Origin: Lasioglossum baleicum
Taxonomy: Eukaryota > Arthropoda > Insecta > Hymenoptera > Halictidae
DNA: 64,000 nt
Direction: 5' to 3'
NCBI RefSeq assembly: GCF_051020765.1
Contig: NC_134932.1
Span: 7,626,001 to 7,690,000 of the forward strand
Part shown: one piece after another, positions 33,061-44,665 of the stretch
How positions within the stretch are numbered: position 1 is the first letter of the stretch
Layout: each line of letters starts with the position of its first letter
Position numbers and translations under genes: made by a program
The notes under the pieces: generated by a model
The model's input: only the letters and a program-made list of their open reading frames with translations
Databases searched by the model: none
Told to the model about the DNA's origin: nothing

Positions 33061-34160
33061 GCTTAGTACATCTTGAAACGAAATATAATACTTCTAACCC
33101 TTGGAGATTTCGATTTCTTACGTGACTGGCACGGATTTGGGAATAGGTCGTCACAAGGCAGTAGGGGCGTGTACACGCCAGTAGAGAAACGAATAGACGA
33201 GCATGAGACCACAACTCAAACACCTGCGGCTTTCGAGAAGTCCGCGGCGCGTCTAAATATATGGTTGGTTCCAAAGGTACAAAGGTACAAAGGTTCAAAG
33301 GAACAGGTGGGGGAGTTTTAGGAGTCCCGGAAGTCTTGGGGTCTCGAAGGTCCCTGAGATCCCACGGACCTGGACCTCAAGACTTCCTAGATCCCTCGCG
33401 CCTCCTGACACCGTCGAGACCTCCCGTGACCTTGAGTCCTTCCGTATCCACTCTACCTTCGGGTTCACACGAAACAGAGAAATCTTTGGGACTCTTGACG
33501 GACCAGGTTCACTTGAACAGGTTGTATCTCGGAGTCCACAGTCCATACACGTTTCTAACTAATCTCTCATCGTATTCGCCCTCCGCCATCTTCCCAACCT
33601 GTCCACATCGGCTTCTACTAATTTGTCGCTACCTCAATTGTCTTCCATTAGTGTTTCTTCGTCTCCAATCTCTCGGACCAATCTGTCACCGTCACCTATG
33701 GCTTCCAAGTTGTTCCACGTGGCCGTCGTTATCGCTATCGCCCTCAATCCATTTACATCAGTTCTCATCGATCTCTGTTTAAACACCAGCGTCGTCTCTA
33801 TTGCATTTTCCCTGTCTCTTACAGTCGACGTACACCGTCGGCAATATGATACAGCTCCTAGCAATATATTAACGTCCGATATAGCCTTTGACCAATCGCT
33901 CGTTAGGAGAAAATGTTCTACATGCAAAGGCGAATGCACTGTGCACGGTGCAGGTGAATGAAAGTGTGACACACAGACCACCGATGGAAAACTACGTGAC
34001 CCTTCGTGTAGATGTATATCTACTGGTGACCTGCCTATACCTACGTGCGCGCTCACTATCCGAATATTCAAATATTTACTTTTTTCCGGCAAAAGTCGGC
34101 TTACGGTACATCGATCATATCTTGGCGTATCCGTTATTGTTTGAAGATACATAATACGAA
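33061..34160. other. Low-complexity CT/GA-biased stretch with overlapping frames
   Basis: The plus strand is pyrimidine-rich and carries worn repeats of AATCTSTCRYCG. Overlapping frames of 112-173 codons run on both strands (33261-33961 plus, 33634-34152 minus). Their Ser/Pro/Leu or Arg/Glu/Asp content follows the strand bias, and no domain is recognised. A short imperfect repeat of AAAGGTACA occurs at 33274-33300. A hairpin at 33329-33387 is listed separately. Confidence 0.4.
33329..33387 (+). other. Stable 59-nt hairpin
   Basis: The outer stem GGAAGTCTTG pairs perfectly with CAAGACTTCC. A second pairing, GGTC with GACC, continues inward, and a third, AGGTCC with GGACCT, closes a loop of about 12 bases. 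The size and shape are compatible with a pre-microRNA, but no known mature microRNA lies in an arm. The stem may simply reflect the repetitive sequence around it. Confidence 0.45.
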
Positions 34161-35050
34161 TAGTACATAGAACGGCTGGTTCAACTTTTTGTTTGCGATT
34201 CTTCTCGTGAATCGATCGGTTCCAGACATTAGCCTGTGGAAATGTTTTTTTTTTTAATCGATGCTGTGTTTTATTACGAAGACAAATACTCGACCAATTA
34301 GCCCGGCCATTCTAGTTTGTATTGAACTAGCCAAAGCGCCTCGTTCTTCTGGGTATATATAAGTATCTCTAATTTTATAGCGTTCTAAGAATCGTCCTAG
34401 CAAACCGTTCGAACCAGGCTATTATACGTTCACCGTATCTACTACTTTCTACCTAATTCTCGTGCTGCACATAATTTTCTCCATTAAATAACTATTAGAA
34501 AAACGGGTCTATTAACTGCACAGCCATGGAACTAGTTAACTCCTTTCCCCGTATTCCCAATGAAGTAATTATCAACAGGCCATCGGAACCTGTTCGATTG
34601 AACCTTTCACCAAGAAGAAACCGTTGGTGAAAAAGGAAGGAAGCGAAACTTTAAAAAATGCACCGATCACTTTGGTCGGTCTTGATTCAACTTAGACAGA
34701 ATAATTGAGACTAATGCGAGAAGGAGCAATTTATCAGCGTTAAAATAGTTCCGATGCCCATCAAAATTTCTAATATTTTTTATCTGGTACGCAAAAAGTT
34801 CCAGCTTGGCAAGGTAGAAGATATTTACAATGTTAAATTACTTGTAGTTTGATATTAATGTTGAAATTTTGAAGAAATAGTATCAAGAAATATATGTGCA
34901 AGAAAGTTCATAGTTTAAATTATTGCTTCGTATACACGGAATTAAGTCAGTGTAGTTGAACGCAAATATTTTTGAACAAAATTCCACTATTTTAAGAATT
35001 CTTCACATGAAACACAATTTTTTAATGCTGATTTAAGAACATCTTATAAC
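34161..35050. other. AT-rich non-coding stretch
   Basis: No gene or clear repeat. GCGTTAAAATAGTTCCG near 34738 faintly recalls the right end of the piggyBac-like elements at 6655 and 19467. Confidence 0.45.
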
Positions 35051-35197
35051 TAGACAGCGGCTTTTTATGCAAAATAAAAATGTTCTTTATTAATAAAGGA
35101 AAAATTGATTTCATTCCTTCAGGACTTTGTTATATTAAAAACAATATTACAAAATTCTGAAATTTTTCTTCATAAATGCATAAAGATCCGCAGTCTA
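35051..35197. mobile_element. hAT-type MITE, family B, copy 4 (147 bp)
   Basis: Begins TAGACAGCGGCTTTTTATGCA and ends TGCATAAAGATCCGCAGTCTA. A perfect 8-bp duplication, CTTATAAC, flanks it (35043-35050 and 35198-35205). It is the shortest complete copy. No coding capacity. Confidence 0.93.
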
Positions 35198-35502
35198 CTT
35201 ATAACGAATCAATTACTAATTTACTATATTACTTTGAACAATTTCGTATATTTCTAAAAATACCCGAATTCGCGGATAATAGTTCAATGTCCATCTTTAA
35301 CCATCTTCACTCCATGGACTTTACTCAAACACTCGGAGATGGGGTGCCACACAACTTCAGTGAGATGTCGAGCAGATGTCGAAAATTAATTTTTCTGCCT
35401 CTTGGAACTTACATCGAAGAGAAGCCTGAAAATTAATTAATTCGAAAAATTGAAGCACATAGGTTAGAGCAAGAAAAAGACTTGCGAATGCATATACATA
35501 TA
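35198..35502. other. Non-coding spacer
   Basis: About 300 bases between two transposons, with an 86-codon frame at 35176-35436 that begins inside MITE-B and shows no recognisable protein. Confidence 0.5.
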
Positions 35503-36187
35503 CAGTAGCGGACAAAAGATTAAGAGCGCTCTAAAGAAGACGATAACTTTTTTAATATTGTACTATACGATTTGAACTTTTTTGGGAACCTAGACCTAGT
35601 TTACTAAAGGATGTGAGAAGAAATTTTTTCAAAAATTGCAATTGATCGGAATTGTTGAAAAAATACTAAAAGTTGAATTTTTAACTTTTTTATATGGGCC
35701 TATATTGAAAATTTAAAAAATACGTTTTGTAGATCTGTGTCAATTAAACATATTCTGAAAATTTCGTCAAAATCGGTCGACGTTGCAATGAGCTCCAAAT
35801 GTTTAAAGATGGTAAAAATTGCAGATTTTCAAGATTTTCGGCAATAAATCGTGAAAAGCTGCAATTTTTTTACCACCTATAAATGTTTGTAGCTCATCGC
35901 AACGTTGACCGATTTTGTGTAAATTTTCAGAATATGTTTAATTGACGCAGATCTACAGAACGTATTTTTTAAATTTTCAATTTAGGCCCACATAAAAAAG
36001 TTAAAATTTCAACTGTTAGTATTTTTTCAACAATCCCGATCAATTGCAATTTTTAAAAAAATTTCTTTTCACATCCTGTAGTAAACTAATTGCTCTAGCT
36101 TCCCAAAAAAAGTTCAAATCGTATAGTACAATCTTAAGAAAAGTTATCGTCTTCTTTAGAGTGGTCTTAAACTTTTGTCCGCTACTG
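35503..36187. mobile_element. Tc1-type full-length palindromic MITE (685 bp)
   Basis: The two halves are near-perfect reverse complements over about 330 bp each, meeting near 35845. The ends are CAGTAGCGGACAAAAG and its mirror CTTTTGTCCGCTACTG, with TA on both sides. CAGT-type ends and TA targets fit Tc1-like elements. There is no coding capacity. The transcript or single strand would fold into one very long hairpin. Arm divergence is low (a few percent by eye), implying recent formation or arm conversion. Confidence 0.93.
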
Positions 36188-36901
36188 TACATATACTTTA
36201 CCTAACAAAACACAAAATTGCGGGGAAAAAATGGAATACAAAAAACGCGGGAATTTATTACACAAGCCAATATAAACCATCGAAAGAATCTAAAGATAAA
36301 CGGATTGGAAAGAGACTGGGAAGATAAAGACAATTACAAATGACGAGTAAAGTTGGCATGGACGGTAAACAGGTTAAGAATGCAGAGGTTATACTAGCAA
36401 AGGGACGTCTCTGGCGTGCCGTTGCAAGTGCATCGAAGGAGAAGAAAGCTGTTGGATCCGAAGGTGCGAGAGAAAATAAACACATAATACCAGGAATACG
36501 GTAAAGTGCGTGTGCACGTAGGTTAGGCACGAAAGTAGGTACACCGTGAACGATATCAAACGGCGCTATCGGGGGATCGGAGCGTTCGGGCGATCTCGGC
36601 TCTTGCCGATGTCTCACGAAGCGGGCTGAAAGCAAAGCGCGCGGCAGACGGTATTCACGCGCCGAGCTATCTGGTTGTCCCTCGCGTCGAGTTGGAACAC
36701 TTATATTCGAATTGACGTTCGTAAAGTCTGTCGAGAATCTTACCGAACGAGTTTCCATCGTCCTCGTGTATTCGCCACGTTTCCTCGCGACGAGTTCTGT
36801 GCTCCGTTCGTTTCGAAATCGCGCGGTTCCACAGCCACGGGAGCAGATCAAGTTTCTTCGCCGCCAAAAAAAGGAAGTTAGACAGTGGGGTTTTTTTTGT
36901 G
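36188..36901. other. Non-coding stretch, CpG-rich, possible 5' leader
   Basis: The second half is GC- and CpG-rich and lies directly upstream of the signal-peptide exon, so it may hold its promoter and 5' untranslated sequence. A 197-codon minus-strand frame (36258-36851) antisense to it has no recognisable domain and is not called. Confidence 0.4.
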
Positions 36902-36931
36902 ATGTGCACGAAATCGACGAGCCACCACAAG

Positions 36932-36986
36932 ATGACGATCGCCTGGGTCTGCCTCATCGGGCTGTTGTGTTCTACGGCTGTTAAAG
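36932..36986 (+). CDS. Candidate first coding exon, signal peptide
   Basis: ATG at 36932 in the context CCACAAG encodes MTIAWVCLIGLLCSTAVKG, a clean signal sequence: short start, strongly hydrophobic core of about 14 residues, then small residues and a likely cleavage at Val-Lys-Gly-Ala. A GT at 36987 (AAAG followed by GTGCGA) would end the exon in phase 1, the usual phase after signal-peptide exons of insect cell-surface and secreted proteins. The donor is weak; GTAACA at 36998 is an alternative. An in-frame upstream ATG at 36902 would add ten polar residues. The protein family cannot be told because no other exon was found. The frame runs on to 37143 without splicing. Confidence 0.4.
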
Positions 36987-39900
36987 GTGCGACTGAAGTA
37001 ACATCCGTAACTTTCTTTTCTATCGCGTCGGGTATGAGACCGATGGTGACACGTTGGGTTAAGAATGTTGCTAAGATGGTCGGCGTTCGATCGATGTATC
37101 GGATGGTTGTCGATGTCTGTTTCGAAACCGGCCGTCGTCGTTGAAAGGCGGGAAAGAAACGATGAAAACGTTATGGCACGCGATCGAGCGTTCACGGCGT
37201 AACCTTCAACGTCGTTTCCACGAGAAATGGTACCCGGATCGATGAAGTTTCGAACCAGCTAGAGCCGGTGTTCTCCGGCGAGAATTATGACGGATCGATA
37301 CATAGAGATGCGGGGAACGCGTAACTGCGATTTGACTGATCACGGACGCGGGCTAATCCACCGCCGAAATCACAGTCGATCGGTCAACGAGACAGACCGC
37401 TGCCAGGCTGCGACCAATTCGCGCCGGCATGATCAAACGAATTGCGACTGGCTCTCGGACCGTTCAGTTTCTTTTTTTTTCGAGAAACCGAGAGAAACCA
37501 ACGTTTCGCGTCCGATGCTCGACCCTCCCGCCATAACGATCATCACTGACGCGGCAATTCGTGCGGCCACTGCTAAGGTCAAGCAAATGGGAGATCATGG
37601 TCGTCTTAATTGTGGAACAGATACGTGAATGAGAATGACACCTCGACTTAGAAAGTCGAAAGCCAATTATTTTCACGGAAGTCTCGTGTTCGCCGGCGCT
37701 CGCTCGTAACTGATACGTTATCGGTGGGATTACTTATTCGAAACGGGAATTCAGAAAAAAGAAAACAAAATTATTCAACGTTCAGATAGGAAAATGGCGA
37801 TCAGTGATTCTGTCGTAATAAGGTCCGATTCCTTATCCCGATACATACTGTAATTCTTTGTCTTCTAACCCGGTAAATGTATGTAGCCTGTTTGTTTGTT
37901 TGTGTTTGTTGTTGATGGTAAAATTGATGCACACCATTCATCCGTATAATCAGAAATAATGGCACGGTGTCGTCACAGTTCTGCCGTTATGGCGGCAGTT
38001 TTGGGTCTTGAAACGTTGATTTTTCACTGTAACTGTGCAATTCTTTTTTTGCTTGCTTCTGTTCGACAGTTATACGACTCGCTGGAACGGTGACCTAAAA
38101 TGTTTTCAACAGTACGGCACAATATTTTTTAATTATATCATCACGTTTTAGCGTTTTCTAAATTCTTATTCGTTGTAAACACACTCTTTTTTTCCGTAAC
38201 TTATAAAGTTTATTTTCGATTATGTATATATTTCTTCCGTGATTGCTATAACACGTTATTGAAAAAGGTTGAGATGTAAATATTTATTATGCGCCATTTG
38301 ACGAAGGTGATTTGTCGAACTGCACTTGAGTCAACATACGTGCCACTATCGCAGAAACAATAAACACTGCAGTTTTTACTGGTGGACATTATGTCAGTTT
38401 TACGTTTCATAAAAATATTACCGGTGTTTTTTTAATCTAGTTCAAGGATAGGTTGATAAGAACAAATAATATTTTATGAGAAGAAAGGCATCTGAAAGAC
38501 AGCCTAATTGACCGCTGTACTCTAACCGACTAAGGTCACCGTTGAAAAGATCATAAACTATTGCAGTATGCTAACGTAATTAACGTTTACACGATTTTCA
38601 TAATTAATCCTTGTACACACTGGCGGTATTCAGACAGAAGCCATTGTCAGTGATCGCCAATAACTTCTCAAGTGTCCTCAATGAGTATTAACTCTTATGC
38701 CAATAACCGGGTTTCCAGTTCAAACTGGGGCTTCAAGGTTCGCTTACTAATCCTTTGAAAGATGGCAAACCGTTTTGAATCCACGTTGCTTAAAAAAGAT
38801 TCTTAGACTCGCAGATTTAATTATTAACATAGAAAGTGGTACTAAAAAAATGAAAGAACTTCTTTTAGTACCTGTTTAAAAATATGATTCTTCAACGACC
38901 GTTTTGAAAGCATACGGGACACTAAACGATATCTGTTTAATATTTAATATAAAAGAAACAGCAGTTTTTAATATAAAATGCAACAGTCGTAAACTTTAAG
39001 GGCGTCTTGGATTATATTTCCTCTTCAACATTTTAATACACTCTTAACGTAGCAACTTTGTTTCTTTTACAACTCGGACGAAGTTTGTTAGCCTACTTCG
39101 ACAACAATAGAGGCTAGGACGATGGCTTATAATTTTTCTCTGAAGTAGTCGGATACACTATTTCAATTCTAGCCCCGTTCCCATCGTTGTAGCATTCTCC
39201 CCTTTCTGTTGATTATAATGTAAAACGGAACGGTTACCTGCCTGAAAGTAGATATGAAACGAGCGTACCGTATTTATCGATCTAAAGTTAGGAATAATGC
39301 TCGGTATCGAGCAAAACTACCGCCGGCTTTTGTTCATCGCAACAGAACGACTCAAACATTGAGACTGTTTATTGCTCGGGCTGTTCTTCGCAATTTCCTC
39401 CTGCCGCGATTCAAGGATATCGCTCGTTTCGCATTACATAATTGGAATGGATGTAGCTCGTTTTATCGAAGTAACGCCGGCTAACTCCCTGTAATCCTTT
39501 CTTTTCCTTCTTCGGTGAACTTCCGCGTAACTTTAGCGCGGCGCGGACCACTTCCTGTATCGTAAACCGATAAATACGAGAAAGTTTCAATTAAATAATG
39601 ATCAATACAACTTAATGAACGCAACGAGCAGCGGCCAAGCCTGTGTACCAATCAGTGTCCCGTGGTATCGTAATTATCCCCCGTGGAAGCTTCATTATCG
39701 TCGGCCTGGAGCGGGGGAAAATTCAGACGAAAGTTTCGATTTGTATAGAAAATGGCGGAACAGTGTCTTCCGGCGCCGTTGAAGGGCTGTTTCGCTCCAG
39801 CGAATACGAGGCAAAAACACACGGAAAATTAACTAGCCTGCCAGCGGACAGTCAAGGTGAACATTATTTTGCGAGAGAAATCTTAATCTTGCCCACGTGC

Positions 39901-42421
39901 GCTGCATCGTGGAACGCAGCGACGGAAACGCCTCGTGTACATGGAAAGTTTAAGGTCGCATTTACACGAAATGCCTCTCCCTCTGTGCGACTTGGTTCTC
40001 GACTCGTGCTTACCTTGAGCTGTAAAGAAAGGTCGATGGATAATGTGACGCAATCGGAATCGCTAAAGATAGTACATGCGTCGATTCAACGTTGCGAATT
40101 GCAAGCAATGCACCTCCCAACGACAGTACCGTTCAATTCTCAACTGTACTCGCAATCTTCGCTGAACAGGCTGTGGGTGTGAATAGCAAAGATGCGATTA
40201 ACCGTTCGTTGTTGCCGTTCCGAGAACATTCGCGAGACGTTCATTCGCACGGCTCAGTCCTCCAAAAATTTCCAAAGTTTCCGCATCGTGTTTACCTCCG
40301 CCTGGACGAATCGATGGGTGTCGCGTGACTACGTTCGTGAGTCAGGTTTTTCGACCTACTTAGGGCACTCCAGCGATTCCTGGAATCGACAATTATTGAC
40401 CAGTTGGCTACTTGTTTCATTTAGAAGTTATTCAGGAAAATGAATTTTTTTTACGAACCTTTAACTAATGTTGTAAAACTATTACACTTGACTTGAATCA
40501 CCGTCTTTTAACGGCTGTAAGAAACATATTTCAGACTTGTCGCACACTTTGAGACTCTATCCACGCAAAATCGATGAGTAATGTTCTTTAAAATAGAATG
40601 TCTCGAAGTGATACAGCAACAAAAAACAAATGTCGCGATTATCGCTATATTTTTTAACCTTGCCAGGCCGAGAAACTGATTCTAGTTTCAATCGTATCTA
40701 CAGTGACACGTACCAACAGAAGTCAGGGTTCAGATTTCGGTTTTTAATCAACGTTCGTTTGCACGTAGCGTAAGGACGGTACATATGTGCAGGTCGCTTC
40801 AACGTCTAAATAATTCAGTTTTGTAGCCCACGTATCTACACGAATAGCGGAGATGGTTAATGTACAACGTACGGTCGGTCAGAGACCCCCATCAATCCTG
40901 CAGACTATTGGGACTAAAATTATCGAGCTAAATAGAAGAGATTTTATCTAGACAACGAACCTATGCGAATCCGAGTAGGGTTACTCGAGTTATGCGCGCG
41001 TCGCGGTATAAAATTTAATAACCTCGCGCGGCGAACGGATCCGTGAAAGATCTAAAGTGATCGTGGCGGCTATTAAGTCTCGAACGCAATGATTTTAATT
41101 CGAGGTCGAACGCTTTATCGATGACGTAGCGCCGTTGGTAGTACATCAGGAAAGCCGTGTTCGATTCATCGAGGCGATAAGATTTAAAATAAAACTTATC
41201 CTCGCGGTGTTTGAAAAGAAGACGTGTAGTTATCAGCGTCGATACCAAGACGATAATGCGATCCGAAGTAAAAGTTAAAGCACAGGCTCATTGAGCACGC
41301 TGCTGGCGCGAACTCGTTGAATTAATTGATGGCAAGTACGATCGATCGTGGCGTTGTTACCCGGTGAAATTTGCTCCAGGAGAATGTTAATTTATGTAAT
41401 GTAACGCACATTAAACAGAATGTTACGAAACACGATTGTTGTGCTACTGGATGCGGCTCAAAACACCGCGTATAATGCGATGGAGATTACACACACGGCA
41501 CGCGCGTGTCCTTGCAGTTATTGCGAATTCCGAGCGCACTTCGCGTTCCTCTTGTTTATTTTTCGAACGAAGTGTCGCTCTCCTCCGAGTTCGGCGGCCG
41601 CCTATAAACGTCTCGGCGACATCAGTTGTTTTTTTTTTAACGGTAGACCGACTACGAAAAAGAGGTCGAGCTACCCTCGTTCGGCACTTCAAAGCTCCCC
41701 GCGATCGACAATCGGCCAACAATGTAAAAGCTCGGAATTAATCACGCGCCAATAACAGTCGAAACTTTCATATTTCCCAGTATGTTTTCGCGTGTGCAAC
41801 TGTTGCAGACTGTTGGGGTGCTCCCCACGGATACAACCAGAAAGACGTTAAGCGTTCCTGTTCTGCATTCCGAGCTATTAATAACCGTCGAGGGAGTGTC
41901 ACGTTAAATTCGTTCTAATAAGGACACTTTTCAGAAGTTTTACTAATCAATGAACAGTGACGAATAGGAGCATCTTTAAGTTACATTGACAGGATGTGAT
42001 GACTAGATACCTTAGGCCTTGGTGACTCACGCTTGCACACGTAGAAAAGGCGTTCCACATATCGTTGCAGATTTTAATCAGATACTTCACACAGTTCAGG
42101 ATTTACAGTTCATTGCTCTAAAACCGTTTAGGAATCCATGCAAAATTCAATAAAGTCGATGGAAATAGGTGCAGTTCGACAGGTACATGATTCAGTAGCC
42201 GGAGCTTCAGAAAAATGATTCATCTTCTGATTCGTGTCTCGAGGAACGCTCGCTTACGTGTTACTTGTGCAATATTAACGCGATGAGACACAAGTATCGT
42301 CACTCAGCTATGTCTTCCGATAATTCCGATCTTCTTCAATCCTCGTTGGTCACGTCATGGTTACTGTTGCTTATAATACTCGTGTTCATTAATCTTGAAT
42401 TTTGACTGACATCTTCTAATT
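36987..42421. other. Non-coding stretch, possibly a large intron
   Basis: No supported gene. A TTTG-type microsatellite lies at 37890-37912. Frames of 76-179 codons occur at 37287, 39254, 39643 and 41420 in CpG-rich DNA; none shows a domain, and several overlap others. A minus-strand acceptor-donor pair only six bases apart lies at 40007-40030. Confidence 0.45.
37890..37912. repeat. TTTG-type microsatellite
   Basis: Imperfect TTTG/TTTGTG units. Confidence 0.85.
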
Positions 42422-42577
42422 ATGTCGTTTATGAAATGGATTACTTGTCTTTCTGTTTCGACCATCATTTACTTTTGTGCCAATTCTAGACGAGTTCTCG
42501 AAAATCCAAGAGACTGCTGGAATATGGAGGTTGCCCCACTTTCGAGTAATTTGAGCGAATCAACAAAATGTAATTAA
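42422..42577 (+). CDS. Candidate small secreted peptide (51 aa)
   Basis: ATG at 42422, with a second in-frame ATG at 42431. The start MKWITCLSVSTIIYFCANS is a plausible signal peptide with a cleavage site after CANS. The remaining 29 residues begin with Arg-Arg and contain two Cys (in RDCW and TKCN), a size and layout seen in small secreted or venom peptides. No family is recognised. The same bases also form a strong splice acceptor (CTTTTGTGCCAATTCTAG at 42488), which offers another reading: an exon starting TSSRKSKRLLEYGG in a different frame, stopping after 19 codons. Only one reading can be right, and both may be chance. Confidence 0.25.
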   Translation: MSFMKWITCLSVSTIIYFCANSRRVLENPRDCWNMEVAPLSSNLSESTKCN

Positions 42578-44319
42578 ATATCAGGTAGTGCTTCAACGTA
42601 CTGTACAAAGATATTACTTTCGACTTACTAGAATTATTCAAGAAGGAAAGGAACGTTTAAGTGGCTTCTGTTTCTCGTCCCAAGTGCAGAACATTGTTAT
42701 TTGCAAAGATGTCTTAATAATTGTCACTCTGAAGAAACTTGCTCGACAAGCGATTCATAGTGAACTTCTTATTGCAGCAAACCCTTAATCCTTTAGCTAC
42801 TGGTGTGTATTCACAAATGTGTCTATCTAAACGCAAAACAAAAAGGAAGAAAAGATGTACAGATGCTGAGAGGAAGGCAATGTAAACAAATACATCCGGC
42901 ATACAAAGCGGTGTTTATTACGTGTCTGATACACAACGAACGAAATATAAACACTCTACGCGCTTGCTTGTTTCATCGACGCAATCTTGATAAAATAAAT
43001 AAAAGTCAATAAGCGACGCCCGTTCCCGGCATAATTTATCAAATCGCTTGTTGACGAAAGTTTCGTTCCATGGTCTATTGACGACAGCCGTAGTTAAAGA
43101 GTTAAATTCCGGTAAATGTCTTGAGCGTATTGGTATTTGCATAAGCGTCGAACGAATCGATAGTAGACGAATCGAGTAAGGCTTGCGTAAGCTCGCGTAA
43201 CGTATCGTCGCGTCGCAAGTGCGACCTACTCTTCCGGTCGTTGACACGGTTCTCCTTCGGCAAATGTGTTTCCGACCTAACAAAGGCCCCGTGGGCCAAA
43301 GGTAGGACTTGACCGGTGCCGTCGACCCATGTCGAAGGGTCGAAACAACCATAAAGGCAGACGATCAAAGTGGGCTCAAAGTCGTGCGGGGCCAACAGTC
43401 ATTTGGATGCGGTGGAAAGAAGGTGAAACGTCGTCCTGCGAAGAAAAGTTACGTGGCAGGTGTGTTCCGCGTGGCAGCCGTACACACGTGCGTGAGGGTC
43501 CACGCACACACCACCGCCATGTAGGCACGACTGGAACTATATATACGTCTATGACGACCAACAGGTTCTCCTGGAACAGGTTTCGGTGCCTATTTTCGGT
43601 CCGCGTCCGCTGCCTAAACTCTTCAAATTACGTTGAATCAAGGCGGGCTCGTTCTTTCTTTTCTACCCTTCGGCCCGAGACCCTGCTCTACCCCTTCATT
43701 CTGCCTAATTAAAACATGAGGGTTGCCCTGTATTTCCTTATGCGCTGTTACGTGCAACCGTTGCCCCGATGCTCGATCGAAAACTGGAGACCTTTTGTAC
43801 CTAAATCTCTTCCGTCGTCTGCAATTAACTGTTCCTCAAAATCCTTGAGACTCTTAAATACGAGGTTGGTTCTAATATTATTTCGTCCTTTTCTCGACGG
43901 GGTGTTCGAAATCTCAGCACGTTGCAAACGACTCGTGGAATTCCATAAAATATGTAGTAACGAGATGCTCGACTTCCATTTTTACCACGCATATATTAGC
44001 TTGCCGTGTCGTTGTTGTATGCGTCAAATCTTGTTATCGAATTTTAAACTATTTCCCAATGAGCTAGAGACTTGAAACTTTAAATATATCTCAGCACTGG
44101 ATGACAATGCAATATTAAAAAACAAGTTTAAGAAAAAAAACTTTCCGTCCAGGAGAAACAAATATTTAAATATTAGCCGTCTCGTGTGGTGTTTCGTTCA
44201 TTCAGTTCCATTTCGGACTCCATCAAGAGACGTCGTCTCTCGGAGTCATCCCCTCATTCTATATCTTACTATTTCATTGTACCAGTATTACAATATCTTG
44301 CGTTCCATTTATAAAGACT
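42578..44319. other. Non-coding stretch
   Basis: No supported gene. Overlapping frames of 61-144 codons on both strands (42918-43712) sit in a CpG-rich block, with no recognisable domain. Confidence 0.45.
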
Positions 44320-44665
44320 AAAAAGTAGAAAATAAAAAACATTTTTTTAAAACCACGCTTTTACTAAAATGCACTAAAAAGGAGAAAATAATTTTTTTCC
44401 TGGTTCTCCCAAAAATTTAACATAAATTTAAATAAAATCATGACACATTAGTGACCATAAAAATAAAAGCGTGGAGCGCCCACGAAGATTACGTCAATAT
44501 AGTTTAGCGCTCCACGCTTATATTTTCATAGTCACTAATGTCGTGATTTTACTTAAATTTATATTAAATTTTTGTCAGAACCAGGAGAAAAATTATTTTC
44601 TCCTTTTTAGTGCATTTTAATATAAGCGTGGTTTTTCAAGTATTTTCATATATATTTTTCTCATT
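44320..44665. mobile_element. Foldback (palindromic) MITE, family P, copy 2
   Basis: Left outer arm AAAACCACGCTTTTACT and ATGCACTAAAAAGGAGAAAA are mirrored at 44610-44636. The central stem GCGTGGAGCGC (about 44470) and its mirror enclose a loop with the same bases as the loop of copy 1 but in reverse orientation. Compared with copy 1, this copy lacks the segment holding CCAGTTAAATGATTAATAAT in both arms, so it is about 140 bp shorter overall. Confidence 0.85.

Noticed and set aside
33340..33372. lin-4/miR-125-like TCCCTGAGA
   Set aside because: The match is nine bases, lies in the hairpin loop, and the rest of the mature sequence does not match.
33261..34152. 172-173 codon frames on opposite strands
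   Set aside because: Strand-biased, repetitive sequence explains both; amino acid content is skewed and no domain is seen.
36258..36851. 197-codon minus-strand frame
   Set aside because: No domain, composition-driven, and opposes a better-supported signal-peptide exon region.
39643..40182. 179-codon plus-strand frame
   Set aside because: CpG-rich DNA has few stop codons; no motif, no splice support, and overlapping frames are equally open.
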